A stretch of 12,782 nucleotides of DNA from Anaerolineae bacterium (GCA_023382535.1 JAHDWA010000144.1:1-12782); one strand, 5' to 3'; shown: positions 1-6,414, counted from the stretch's first letter. A program made the numbers and translations. Notes: generated from the letters alone by a model not told the origin.

Positions 1-2
1 CT

Positions 3-905
3 AAAATCACCTACCGTCCCGGCACGGCTGCCGACTCCTATAGCGTTTTCAAGCTCTTCGAGGAAACCCTGGCTGATCTCAGCCGGCGGCTCGGCTCGAC
101 CGAACCAACCAGTTGGCAAGACCCGGCAGCTTTGGAACAAATGTGGCAGGAACGCCGCTCCCTGTACGAGCACCTGGCTCGCACGGCGGCCCACTTCTGG
201 CTGGCCGAAAAAGCCAGCCAGCTTATTGGTTTTGGCCGCTCGATCTTGCGAGACGGCATGCTTGAGTTGACCGAGTTTTTTGTCCGGCCCGATCAACAAG
301 CCCGGGGCGTGGGGCAAGAGCTGTTGCGCCGCGTCTTCCCCGCCGCAGGAGCCTCGCCGCGCTCTATTATCGCCTCAACCGACCTCCCTGCCCAGGTTCG
401 TTATCTCAAGGCAGGTGTCTATCCCCGCTTTCCAATTTACTACTTTTGGCGGACACCCGCAGCAGACCCGATAGCCAGCGATCTGATCTTTGAGCCAATT
501 ACCGCCTCACCCAAAACCCTGGCTGCACTCGCCGAATTGGACAGGACCATTATCGGCCACCGGCGAGACACTGACCACGAGTGGCTGCTGACTCAGCGGC
601 AGGGTTATCTCTACTATCGCCGGGGCCAGCCTGCCGGCTACGGGTATGCCGGCCTGAGAAACGGCCCCTTTGCCCTGCTCAACCCCGGCGACTTTCCAGC
701 CGTGCTGGCCCACGCCGAGAACGACTCAGCCGCCAAGGGGCGGGAGCATTTTGGTCTGGAAGTGCCTATGGTCAACCGGGCAGCAGTGGATTACCTGCTG
801 GCTCGCAATTTTCGGATGGACTCTTTTATTGCCATCTTTATGAACGACCGCCCCTTTGGACGGTTTGAGAACTACATCATTACCTGTCCGCCGTTTTTTT
901 TATAA
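3..905 (+). CDS. Two-domain GNAT-family N-acetyltransferase (5' end outside window)
   Basis: The frame is open from base 3 with no stop, so the true start lies left of the window; ATG at 141 and TTG at 132 are internal. The first visible residues (KITYRPGTAAD) resemble the opening strand of a GNAT fold, so probably only a few codons are missing. Domain 1 (about bases 3-450) ends in the acetyl-CoA-binding region: a beta strand ELTEFFVRP followed by the loop QQARGVGQELL (near base 300), which matches the family Q/R-x-x-G-x-G/A signature. Domain 2 (about 480-905) has a GNAT-like layout and C-terminus (GRFENYIITCPPFFL) but no such loop, so it is probably structural. Family knowledge: GNATs move an acetyl group from acetyl-CoA to an amine; the substrate here is unknown. 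Confident of the family, not of the role. Confidence 0.85.
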   Translation, partial: KITYRPGTAADSYSVFKLFEETLADLSRRLGSTEPTSWQDPAALEQMWQERRSLYEHLARTAAHFWLAEKASQLIGFGRSILRDGMLELTEFFVRPDQQARGVGQELLRRVFPAAGASPRSIIASTDLPAQVRYLKAGVYPRFPIYYFWRTPAADPIASDLIFEPITASPKTLAALAELDRTIIGHRRDTDHEWLLTQRQGYLYYRRGQPAGYGYAGLRNGPFALLNPGDFPAVLAHAENDSAAKGREHFGLEVPMVNRAAVDYLLARNFRMDSFIAIFMNDRPFGRFENYIITCPPFFL

Positions 906-921
906 ACGTCAAAGTTCCCTC

Positions 922-950
922 TTGACGGGCTAGCTCATCTGTGCTAATGT
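922..950 (+). promoter_or_regulatory. Sigma70-like promoter, probably leaderless
   Basis: TTGACG (922-927), a 17-bp spacer and TAATGT (945-950), with TGC immediately before the -10 (extended -10). The usual distance from the -10 places the transcription start at about 957, which is the A of the ATG of the next gene. No Shine-Dalgarno sequence lies between them, which fits a leaderless mRNA. Confidence 0.6.
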
Positions 951-956
951 TTAGTT

Positions 957-1736
957 ATGTTGAGACAGCCTATCTTGCTAACCCCAACCGAAGCCCGTAT
1001 TCTGGCGAATTGTTCGCTGCATTACTACTTTAACCAGCAAACAGGATCGTCTGTAGACCCGGCTCAGACTGCATGGGATGAGGCTGTTCGTGAGGCGATT
1101 CAAGCCCTGCATGCCGCCGGTGGTCCTGCCCGTCTGTCGCTGGAACAGTATCTGGCCGGGCAAGCCGATCTACCCTCACTGGCAACCATACTGGAACGTT
1201 ATTATCATCGCCTGGCTCAAGATTGGCGGCAAATGATTGCGGGAAACGAAACCCTGGAACTAAAAATCACCATTGGCGGTATTCCGGTCCTGCTGCGCGG
1301 CACGGTGGATCGTCTTGACAAAACCTCCGACGGCGGTATTTTGGCCGTCCTATTCCGGACCGAGCCTGGCCCTTTGCCCACCGCCGCTGAGCTGCGCCAG
1401 GACCATGCCATGACCGTGTTTCATGCCCTGGTGGCTGCCAACTATCCTCACAAGCGCCCCGTCCGCCTGCAAGAGACCTGGCTGCAACTCGATCAGAGTG
1501 TCACCATTGAACTGAGCGAAGAAGAGTACCGCCAGAATCTGGTCCAACTAAGGGAACCTATTCAAGCTCTGGCGCGTGGGCAGGTTCGCGCCAGGCCTGG
1601 CCTTCATTGCGAGCTGTGTCCCTTCAAATACCGTGGCTGCCCTGTCTATGCCCACGAACAAAACGATGAGGTTGATTTGGCCTCCACGCCGCTTGAGGGT
1701 AAGATAACTCGTCGCCAATGGACGTTCAAAATTTAG
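957..1736 (+). CDS. PD-(D/E)XK nuclease-superfamily protein with Cys4 cluster, catalytic site degraded
   Basis: A 259-residue protein resembling the RecB/AddB/Cas4-type PD-(D/E)XK nuclease domain. One cysteine lies near the N-terminus (C19 in ANCSLHYYF) and three near the C-terminus (C218, C221, C228 in HCELCPFKYRGCP). This 1+3 spacing is that of the 4Fe-4S cluster in AddB and Cas4 nucleases. The core strand pair is present as RGTVDRLD (114-121) followed by AVLFRT (130-135). In active members the second strand reads like VVDYKT; here L132 and R134 replace the catalytic Asp and Lys. The expected Gln of the QxxxY-like helix may be Q148. The likely role is therefore nucleic-acid binding or structural rather than cutting, which is an inference. 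ATG 957 is the only good start and has no ribosome-binding site. No helicase partner is visible, so a recombination role is not shown by context. Confidence 0.72.
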   Translation: MLRQPILLTPTEARILANCSLHYYFNQQTGSSVDPAQTAWDEAVREAIQALHAAGGPARLSLEQYLAGQADLPSLATILERYYHRLAQDWRQMIAGNETLELKITIGGIPVLLRGTVDRLDKTSDGGILAVLFRTEPGPLPTAAELRQDHAMTVFHALVAANYPHKRPVRLQETWLQLDQSVTIELSEEEYRQNLVQLREPIQALARGQVRARPGLHCELCPFKYRGCPVYAHEQNDEVDLASTPLEGKITRRQWTFKI

Positions 1737-1740
1737 GCTA

Positions 1741-1809
1741 AGTAATCAGTAGTCAGAAGTCAGTAATCAGAGGATTCTTCTGATTACTGTTTACTGGCTA
1801 CTGGCTACT
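1741..1809 (+). repeat. Intergenic 31-bp imperfect palindrome of short repeated words
   Basis: The arms 1741-1771 and 1779-1809 pair over 31 positions with three mismatches and three G-T wobbles around a 7-base loop (1772-1778). The innermost 11 bp are perfect (CAGTAATCAGA / TCTGATTACTG). Each arm is made of near-repeats of the word AGTAATCAG or AGTAGTCAG (left) and TACTGGC (right). It fills the gap before the lipoprotein gene and would form a strong RNA hairpin just upstream of its ribosome-binding site. There is no T-tract, so it is not a standard terminator. It is probably an interspersed repeat. Confidence 0.75.
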
Positions 1810-1821
1810 CTGTAAAGGAGT

Positions 1822-3078
1822 ATGGACAGAAGACAATTTATGCGCAGAGCCGGCTTGATTGGCCTGCTCGCTTTTTTACAAGCCTGCCGCTTGGCAAATT
1901 TTGGACGCACCGCCGGCGTGTCAACCGCTCTCCCGGCCCACACCCCGACTTCCTTGCCGACCTTCACGCCGACGGCCACCGGAACCCCTTTCTCTGTCTC
2001 TGCCGTCCCGACTCCTACAGCGGGCAGCGCCACCAGCCAAGCGGCTGCGGAAACGCCTACCCCCAGCAGCACCGAAGAGGCCACCCCCACCCCGACGCCC
2101 ACCCCGACCCCCACTCCCTATCCCCCCGGCCCGCCCAGCAAATTGGGTCTCTTTTTGACCCGCCACCACGAGAGAGCGTTAGAGCTTATTGCGGCCGGCA
2201 AGCCGGCGTTGGTCAAAACTCTGGAAATTGACGGCAATTTTGTCAAGAGCATCAAAGACTCATCGCCTACCACGACCGTTGTCGGCCGCATTTTTTTGGA
2301 CCAGCACAATTTGGACATTGACCCCGCACCTCTCGTCCAGGCTTTTGTAGACAAGTTATTACCCCTGGCCATTGATCCTTTGCGTATGGCCGGCATTGAT
2401 GCCTGGGAAGCCTATAACGAGCCGGTGGCAGATACGGTGGACAAAATGAAACGCCTGGCCGATTTTGAGGCGGAGCGGACCCGCCTCCTGGGCGAACAGG
2501 GCCTTCGCTCGGTGGTGGGCAATTTTGGGGCGGGCCAGCCACCCCTGGAATTGTGGCCGGAATTCAGGCCGGCCCTGGAAGCCATACGCCAGTACAACGG
2601 CTACCTGGGCCTGCATGAGTACTCCGCGCCGGTGATGCAGTTTCGCTCCGGCGCCTTGCAGTTGCCCGGAGAGCCGGAACAGGGCGACGAGGGCTGGCTG
2701 ACCTTGCGCTATCGCAAAGTATATCGCCAGCAGCTTATACCGATGGGCTTTGGCGATATTCCTACTCTGGTCACGGAATGCGGCGTGGATGGTCTAGTGC
2801 AGCCCCGGCCCGGCCCCGCCGAAGCGCATGGCTGGCTGGACTTTATCGAGACCTGGCTGGCTAACGGCCTGCGCGAGGACCCACCCGGCGTATATATGGA
2901 TCAGCTCATTTGGTACGACCAGAATCTGCAACAGGATGACTATATTAAAGGCGCCGCCATCTTCCTGGCTGGCTCCAATGATAGACGTTGGAATTCCTAT
3001 GACATCTTAGGGTCAGACTCTGGACGGATGGGTGATCTGCTTCAGCAGTATCTAGAAGTGCATCCCCCTCAACCGTAA
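1822..3078 (+). CDS. Exported lipoprotein with glycoside-hydrolase-like TIM barrel
   Basis: A 418-residue protein. The N-terminus has two arginine pairs (RRQFMRRAG, 3-10), a hydrophobic stretch (11-19) and the lipobox L19-Q20-A21-C22, so it is probably Tat-exported and lipid-anchored at C22. Residues 35-103 are a Thr/Pro/Ser-rich linker. The remainder (about 105-418) reads like a clan GH-A (beta/alpha)8 barrel: WEAYNEP (195-201) offers E200 as acid/base after strand 4, and LVTECG (316-321) offers E319 as nucleophile after strand 7. I cannot name a GH family or substrate. AAGGAG ends one base before ATG 1822, which is unusually close; the in-frame ATG at 1840 would remove the first arginine pair and sits 19 bases away, so 1822 is preferred. 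It probably acts on glycans at the cell surface (inference). Confidence 0.7.
   Translation: MDRRQFMRRAGLIGLLAFLQACRLANFGRTAGVSTALPAHTPTSLPTFTPTATGTPFSVSAVPTPTAGSATSQAAAETPTPSSTEEATPTPTPTPTPTPYPPGPPSKLGLFLTRHHERALELIAAGKPALVKTLEIDGNFVKSIKDSSPTTTVVGRIFLDQHNLDIDPAPLVQAFVDKLLPLAIDPLRMAGIDAWEAYNEPVADTVDKMKRLADFEAERTRLLGEQGLRSVVGNFGAGQPPLELWPEFRPALEAIRQYNGYLGLHEYSAPVMQFRSGALQLPGEPEQGDEGWLTLRYRKVYRQQLIPMGFGDIPTLVTECGVDGLVQPRPGPAEAHGWLDFIETWLANGLREDPPGVYMDQLIWYDQNLQQDDYIKGAAIFLAGSNDRRWNSYDILGSDSGRMGDLLQQYLEVHPPQP
2083..2118 (+). repeat. Thr-Pro codon repeat in the lipoprotein linker
   Basis: Twelve codons alternate ACC/ACG/ACT with CCC/CCG, giving six Thr-Pro pairs (residues 88-99). This low-complexity, slippage-prone stretch forms the core of the linker between the lipid anchor and the barrel domain. 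A shorter version of the same linker style occurs in the SH3b protein at 8325-8990. Confidence 0.85.
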
Positions 3079-3155
3079 AGCGCCGGATGTACAGGAGGGA
3101 GGAACGCGTCTTCGTATTCGCCTCTTTGCTTCGCCGCCTCGTCCTTCGGGTGCAT
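3069..3155 (-). other. 28-codon open frame of uncertain status, antisense to the 3' end of the lipoprotein gene
   Basis: On the minus strand ATG at 3155-3153 opens 28 codons ending in TGA at 3071-3069, overlapping the lipoprotein stop region by 10 bases. The peptide is rich in charged residues, begins MHPKDEAAKQR and ends FLPPVHPALYG. It has no clear ribosome-binding site. The frame remains open for several codons upstream, so it may be part of a longer decayed or repeated sequence rather than a gene. I have a vague memory of similar short peptides in intergenic repeats, which I cannot verify. Confidence 0.2.
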
Positions 3156-3248
3156 TCCTAATTTATAGTAACGTCTGACCCGCATAGCGGCCCACTTGCC
3201 CGGCAGAACTGCCCAAAAATAGGGACGACCCTCGCCCTTTCTACCATT

Positions 3249-3276
3249 TTGGGCTTGGGGGGTTTTGTGCTAGAAT
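3249..3276 (+). promoter_or_regulatory. Promoter P1 of the citrate synthase pair
   Basis: TTGGGC (3249-3254), 16-bp spacer, TAGAAT (3271-3276) with TGC directly before the -10. Transcription would begin near 3283, giving a leader of about 126 nt. The strong extended -10 compensates for the modest -35. Confidence 0.55.
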
Positions 3277-3319
3277 ACGGCGAATTTTCGCTTAACCTCG
3301 CGTGCTGTTGATCCAGAGG

Positions 3320-3348
3320 TTGATTGTTGCCAGTCCTCAGGATAGAAT
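3320..3348 (+). promoter_or_regulatory. Promoter P2 of the citrate synthase pair
   Basis: TTGATT (3320-3325), 17-bp spacer, TAGAAT (3343-3348). Transcription would begin near 3355. It lies inside the P1 leader, so the two would act in tandem. Confidence 0.5.
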
Positions 3349-3408
3349 ATCCCTATCTGGGGCAGCAGATCGCCTCCAAAATTCCTCATCTATTATTAAG
3401 GAGCAGCT

Positions 3409-4698
3409 ATGAGCAAAGAGACCTTAACTATCACGGATAATCGCACGGGTAAAACCTATGAAATTCCCATCGAGCATGAAACTATCCATGCAACAGAATT
3501 GCGCAAAATCAAAGTCAATCCTGATGACTTTGGCCTGATGGCTTATGATCCCGCTTATGTGAATACGGCTGCCTGTAAGAGTAGGATCACTTATATTGAT
3601 GGCGATAAGGGCATTTTGCACTATCGGGGTTATCCTATCGAGCAGTTGGCCGAGCAGAGCACTTATCTGGAAGTGGCCTATCTGATCCTGTACGGTGAGC
3701 TGCCGACTCAAGAGCAACTGGCCTATTGGGAAAACCGGATTTTGCGCCATACCTTTATTCATGAAAATTTGACGCAGCTTATCCAGGCCTTCCGCTATGA
3801 TGCCCATCCGATGGGTATTTTGATCAGCGCGGTTTCAGCCATGTCTACGCTTTACCCGGAAGCGAAAAAGGTGCGTGATGCCAAAGTGCGTGAGAAACAA
3901 ATCTGGCGGATCATCGGCAAATTGCCGACCATCGCCGCTTTTGCTTATCGCCACCGCATTGGCCGGCCCTTCAATTACCCGGATAGTTCACTCGGCTACA
4001 CCGCCAACCTGCTGTATATGCTGGATTATATGAATCAGCATGATTACGAGGTCCATCCGGCCCTGGCACGGGCGATGGATGTCTTGTTTATCCTCCATGC
4101 CGATCACGAGCAGAACTGCTCCACATCGGTTATGCGCGCCGTTGGCTCCAGCCTGGCCGATCCTTACAGTGCCTTATCGGCAGCCGCAGCGGCGCTTTAC
4201 GGCCCCTTACACGGCGGGGCGAATGAGGCCGTCTTACTCATGTTGAACGAAATTGGTTCCGTGGCCAATGTACCGGCCTATATTGAACGCGTCAAAAAGG
4301 GTGAGGTACGCCTGATGGGCTTTGGGCATCGGGTCTATAAAAACTATGATCCTCGCGCCAGCATTATCAAGAAGGTGGCCTACGAAGTGTTTGAGGTTAC
4401 CGGCAGTAATCCTATGCTGGATATTGCCCTTGAACTAGAGCGGATTGCGCTCCAGGATGACTACTTTATTTCGCGCAAACTTTATCCTAATGTGGATTTT
4501 TACAGCGGTATTATTTACCATACGCTGCGCTTCCCCATGGACATGTTCCCCTTCCTCTTTGCTATTCCCCGCGCCTCAGGCTGGCTGGCTCAGTGGATGG
4601 AGATGCTTGACGATCCGGAGCAAAAAATAGCCCGGCCGCGCCAAATTTACCTGGGGCCGGAGCAGCGGGATTATGTACCTATCGAGAAACGACACTAA
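3409..4698 (+). CDS. gltA: Citrate synthase, first of a tandem pair
   Basis: A 429-residue, full-length citrate synthase that condenses oxaloacetate with acetyl-CoA to citrate in the cytoplasm, opening the TCA cycle. The catalytic triad is intact: H268 in GPLHGGANE, H307 in GFGHRVYKNYDPR and D363 in PNVDFYSG. HADHEQNCSTS (230-240) is the further family signature. An N-terminal extension of about 45 residues before the DPAY segment and the overall length match the GltA-like long form of bacterial type II enzymes. AAGGAG (3398-3403) lies 5 bases before ATG 3409. A second citrate synthase begins 24 bases after the stop, so the two are probably co-transcribed from P1/P2. Symbol by family resemblance only; regulation by NADH, known in some long-form enzymes, cannot be judged here. 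Confidence 0.95.
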   Translation: MSKETLTITDNRTGKTYEIPIEHETIHATELRKIKVNPDDFGLMAYDPAYVNTAACKSRITYIDGDKGILHYRGYPIEQLAEQSTYLEVAYLILYGELPTQEQLAYWENRILRHTFIHENLTQLIQAFRYDAHPMGILISAVSAMSTLYPEAKKVRDAKVREKQIWRIIGKLPTIAAFAYRHRIGRPFNYPDSSLGYTANLLYMLDYMNQHDYEVHPALARAMDVLFILHADHEQNCSTSVMRAVGSSLADPYSALSAAAAALYGPLHGGANEAVLLMLNEIGSVANVPAYIERVKKGEVRLMGFGHRVYKNYDPRASIIKKVAYEVFEVTGSNPMLDIALELERIALQDDYFISRKLYPNVDFYSGIIYHTLRFPMDMFPFLFAIPRASGWLAQWMEMLDDPEQKIARPRQIYLGPEQRDYVPIEKRH

Positions 4699-4722
4699 AA
4701 TTATTCTTACTGGAGGTTCTAT

Positions 4723-5859
4723 ATGGCTGAGGTTAAAGCTGGCTTAGAAGATGTTGTCGTCGGCCAGCAAGATATTTGTTTCATTGATGGTGAGAAGGGG
4801 GAACTGATTTACCGGGGCTATCACATAGATGAACTGGCCCCCAGCGCCACTTTCGAGGAAGTTGTTTATCTCCTCTGGCATGGCAAATTACCCAATAACC
4901 GGGAACTGGGCCTGTTGAACGAGCGGCTGGTGGCGCGTCGCGCCTTGAACGATGACCACTTGAAACTGATCCGCTCCCTCCCCCAAACCGCCCGGCCTAT
5001 GTCGGTCTGCCGGACCGGGGTATCGCAAATTGGCCTGTATGACCCGGAAAAGCTGACTTTTGACAAAGAGACCAGCTTGCTCAAAGCCGATGATATTCTG
5101 GCCAAGACGCCGACGATTATGGCTACCTTTGCCCGTTACCGCCAGGGCTTGCGGCCTATCCCACCCCGCGAAGATTTGAGCCACGCGGCCAACTTCTTGT
5201 GGATGCTCAACGGTAAAGAACCCACGCCTGAAGCTGAAAGGGCGCTTGATCTTTACCTGGTGCTGCTGGCCGAACACGATTACAACGCCTCGACCTTTGC
5301 CTGCCGGGTAACGGCCTCGACCTGGGCCGGGATGTATTCGGCAGTGGTCAGCGGCATCGGCACGCTCAGTGGCCATGCTCATGGCGGCGCGGTGCAGGAA
5401 GCGATGGAGCAATTTGAGGAAATCGGCAATGTGGACAACGTGGTGCCCTGGTTCCAGGGCTGCTTGAAAAGCAAAAAGCGGATTATGGGCATTGGCCACC
5501 GCGTCTATAAGGCGCTGGACCCACGCGCACCCCACTTGCGGGCCAAAGTCGAGGCCCTGGCCGGACAGTCGGAGAATCGCAAGTGGTTTGATATCGCCGC
5601 TAAGCTGGAAGAGGTGGCGGGCCAGAATGCTTTCTTCCAGGAACGCAAGCTCTATCCCAATGTGGATTACTACTCGGCCCCGCTGCTCCACATGCTGGGC
5701 CTGGAAAACGACATGTTTACCCCGATGTTTGCCATCAGCCGCGTCGCTGGCTGGGCCGCCCACATTATGGACCAATATGCCGATAACCGCCTGATCCGCC
5801 CCCGCGCCGATTATGTCGGACCAAAAGGCTTAAAGTGGACGCCGCTTGAGGATCGGTAA
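4723..5859 (+). CDS. Second citrate synthase-family enzyme (citrate or 2-methylcitrate synthase)
   Basis: A 378-residue short-form citrate synthase-family protein. The active-site residues are present: H220 in GHAHGGAVQEAM, H259 in GIGHRVYKALDPR and D314 in PNVDYYS. The first motif differs from the usual GPLHGGANE found in the neighbouring gene, and the helix ARPMSVCRTGVSQIG replaces the more common HPMDVLRT-like form. It lacks the long N-terminal extension of the first enzyme. Family knowledge: short-form members include the CitZ/CitA type and 2-methylcitrate synthases (propionyl-CoA), which cannot be separated by eye. No prpB/prpD-like gene is nearby, which slightly favours acetyl-CoA. GGAGG (4712-4716) lies 6 bases before ATG 4723. 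Second gene of the unit; a terminator follows at 5950. Confidence 0.92.
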   Translation: MAEVKAGLEDVVVGQQDICFIDGEKGELIYRGYHIDELAPSATFEEVVYLLWHGKLPNNRELGLLNERLVARRALNDDHLKLIRSLPQTARPMSVCRTGVSQIGLYDPEKLTFDKETSLLKADDILAKTPTIMATFARYRQGLRPIPPREDLSHAANFLWMLNGKEPTPEAERALDLYLVLLAEHDYNASTFACRVTASTWAGMYSAVVSGIGTLSGHAHGGAVQEAMEQFEEIGNVDNVVPWFQGCLKSKKRIMGIGHRVYKALDPRAPHLRAKVEALAGQSENRKWFDIAAKLEEVAGQNAFFQERKLYPNVDYYSAPLLHMLGLENDMFTPMFAISRVAGWAAHIMDQYADNRLIRPRADYVGPKGLKWTPLEDR

Positions 5860-5866
5860 AATCAGG

Positions 5867-5930
5867 GGAAGGCTGGAGGATCGCAGGGGTGGCCTGAGAA
5901 GTATCCAACCTGCCCTGCTTCCAGCCCTCC
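5867..5930 (+). other. Long imperfect hairpin after the citrate synthase pair
   Basis: GGA (5867-5869) pairs with TCC (5928-5930), GGCTGGA (5871-5877) with TCCAGCC (5920-5926), and GCAGGG (5883-5888) with CCCTGC (5913-5918), separated by small bulges. It is not followed by a T-tract. It may stabilise the 3' end of the citrate synthase mRNA ahead of the terminator. Confidence 0.5.
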
Positions 5931-5949
5931 GGCTTGCAGGACGAAGAAG

Positions 5950-5986
5950 GAGCCAACGTTAATTATTGTTGGCTCGTCTTTATTTT
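5950..5986 (+). terminator. Intrinsic terminator of the citrate synthase unit, overlapping the HTH gene's 3' end
   Basis: GAGCCAAC (5950-5957), 10-base loop, GTTGGCTC (5968-5975), then a T-rich run GTCTTTATTTT. The right arm and part of the loop are the complement of the last codons and stop of the converging small gene. In the minus direction no comparable T-run follows, so it mainly stops plus-strand transcription. Confidence 0.8.
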
Positions 5987-6196
5987 ATCCCCCGGTAAAA
6001 GCTTGCGGGTAGGATCATTCTTGCTTTTGCCATTGGTCGTGGTGACATAGATTTCCACGCTGGTCCGTGTCACCACAAAAAACCCCCCTAACTTTTGACC
6101 TTCCAATTTACCCTTCTTGATCAGACGGCTCACCGTTTCCTGGCTCATGCCCAAAATAATGGCCGCTTCTCTGGTGCTTAATAATTCATCCCGCAT
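5963..6196 (-). CDS. Small excisionase/MerR-type helix-turn-helix DNA-binding protein
   Basis: A 77-residue protein. Residues 6-52 form a winged helix-turn-helix of the excisionase/MerR-like (HTH_17) type: LSTREAAIILGMSQETVSRLIKKG, followed by the wing strand KLGGFFVVTRTSVEIYV. The tail (about 53-77) is polar and lysine-rich. Family knowledge: such stand-alone domains include phage Xis proteins and BldC-like regulators. Without an integrase or att repeats nearby, a chromosomal regulator is more likely. On the minus strand GAGGG lies about 7 bases before the ATG. The promoter region carries two operator-like dyads, suggesting autoregulation. Its target could also be the divergent response-regulator operon, which is an inference from position. 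Confidence 0.85.
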   Translation of the reverse strand: MRDELLSTREAAIILGMSQETVSRLIKKGKLEGQKLGGFFVVTRTSVEIYVTTTNGKSKNDPTRKLLPGDKIKTSQQ

Positions 6197-6210
6197 ATTT
6201 TACCCTCGCA

Positions 6211-6226
6211 GGTCAAAGTATTGACC
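6211..6226. promoter_or_regulatory. Operator-like dyad O1 at the HTH gene start site
   Basis: Perfect inverted repeat GGTCAA-AGTA-TTGACC. It covers the predicted transcription start (about 6220) of the minus-strand HTH gene and abuts its -10. It shares the TTGAC/GTCAA half-site with the dyad at 6240-6255. Confidence 0.6.
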
Positions 6227-6255
6227 ACTATACACCATTTTGACTTACTGGTCAA
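6227..6255 (-). promoter_or_regulatory. Promoter of the small HTH gene
   Basis: Read on the minus strand: TTGACC (6255-6250), 17-bp spacer, TATAGT (6232-6227). The start site falls near 6220, giving a leader of about 24 nt that contains the GAGGG ribosome-binding site. Both boxes are near consensus with ideal spacing. Confidence 0.75.
6240..6255. promoter_or_regulatory. Operator-like dyad O2 over the HTH gene -35 box
   Basis: Perfect inverted repeat TTGAC-TTACTG-GTCAA overlapping the -35 element of the HTH gene. Its centre is 29 bp from that of the first dyad, close to three helical turns, so both could be bound on the same DNA face. Confidence 0.5.
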
Positions 6256-6289
6256 GAGTTTGATTTCTTCGGCAGACACGTTTAAAGTC

Positions 6290-6392
6290 TCACCTGCCCG
6301 GAGGTGACAGCCCTCCACCAAATTTTAAGCTATCTTAAGTTAATTTGACATAAATAATGAAAGCAACCTGATTCATTTACCCTATTTATGTC
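6290..6392. other. Dyad-rich region in the divergent promoter gap
   Basis: Between the HTH gene and the response regulator are three perfect inverted repeats: TCACCT/AGGTGA (6290-6307), TTAAG/CTTAA (6325-6338), and a larger one with outer arms GACATAAATA (6347-6356) and TATTTATGTC (6383-6392) enclosing ATGAA/TTCAT (6357-6361, 6372-6376). No protein gene was found in this part of the 337-bp gap. The features could be regulator sites or an unrecognised structured RNA. Confidence 0.6.
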
Positions 6393-6414
6393 CTGTTACA
6401 AGTAGTAACTTTGA

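Larger units (their letters stand above)
3079..3408 (+). other. 330-bp gap: antisense small frame, dyad, two promoters and leader
   Basis: No convincing protein gene was found on the plus strand. The left part contains the antisense 28-codon frame. A perfect 8-bp inverted repeat GCCCAAAA (3211-3218) / TTTTGGGC (3247-3254) encloses GGG/CCC and overlaps the first promoter's -35; it could be an operator or a cruciform. Two promoters follow (3249-3276 and 3320-3348). The leader contains a small perfect dyad GGATA-GAA-TATCC (3340-3352). Confidence 0.6.

Noticed and set aside
1741..1809. Palindrome as a rho-independent terminator
   Set aside because: The stem is long, but no T-run follows; the sequence leads straight into a ribosome-binding site.
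1791..2114. Glycine-valine repeat protein on the minus strand
   Set aside because: It is only the complement of the Thr-Pro linker codons and the palindrome of the plus-strand lipoprotein gene.
4888..5775. Long open frame (295 codons) on the minus strand
   Set aside because: It lies wholly inside the second citrate synthase, whose catalytic motifs are intact. The peptide matches no family I know; it is a codon-bias shadow.
5963..6196. Excisionase-like gene as a sign of a prophage or integrative element
   Set aside because: There is no integrase, no att-like direct repeat and no other phage gene; housekeeping genes lie on both sides. The fold is also used by chromosomal regulators.
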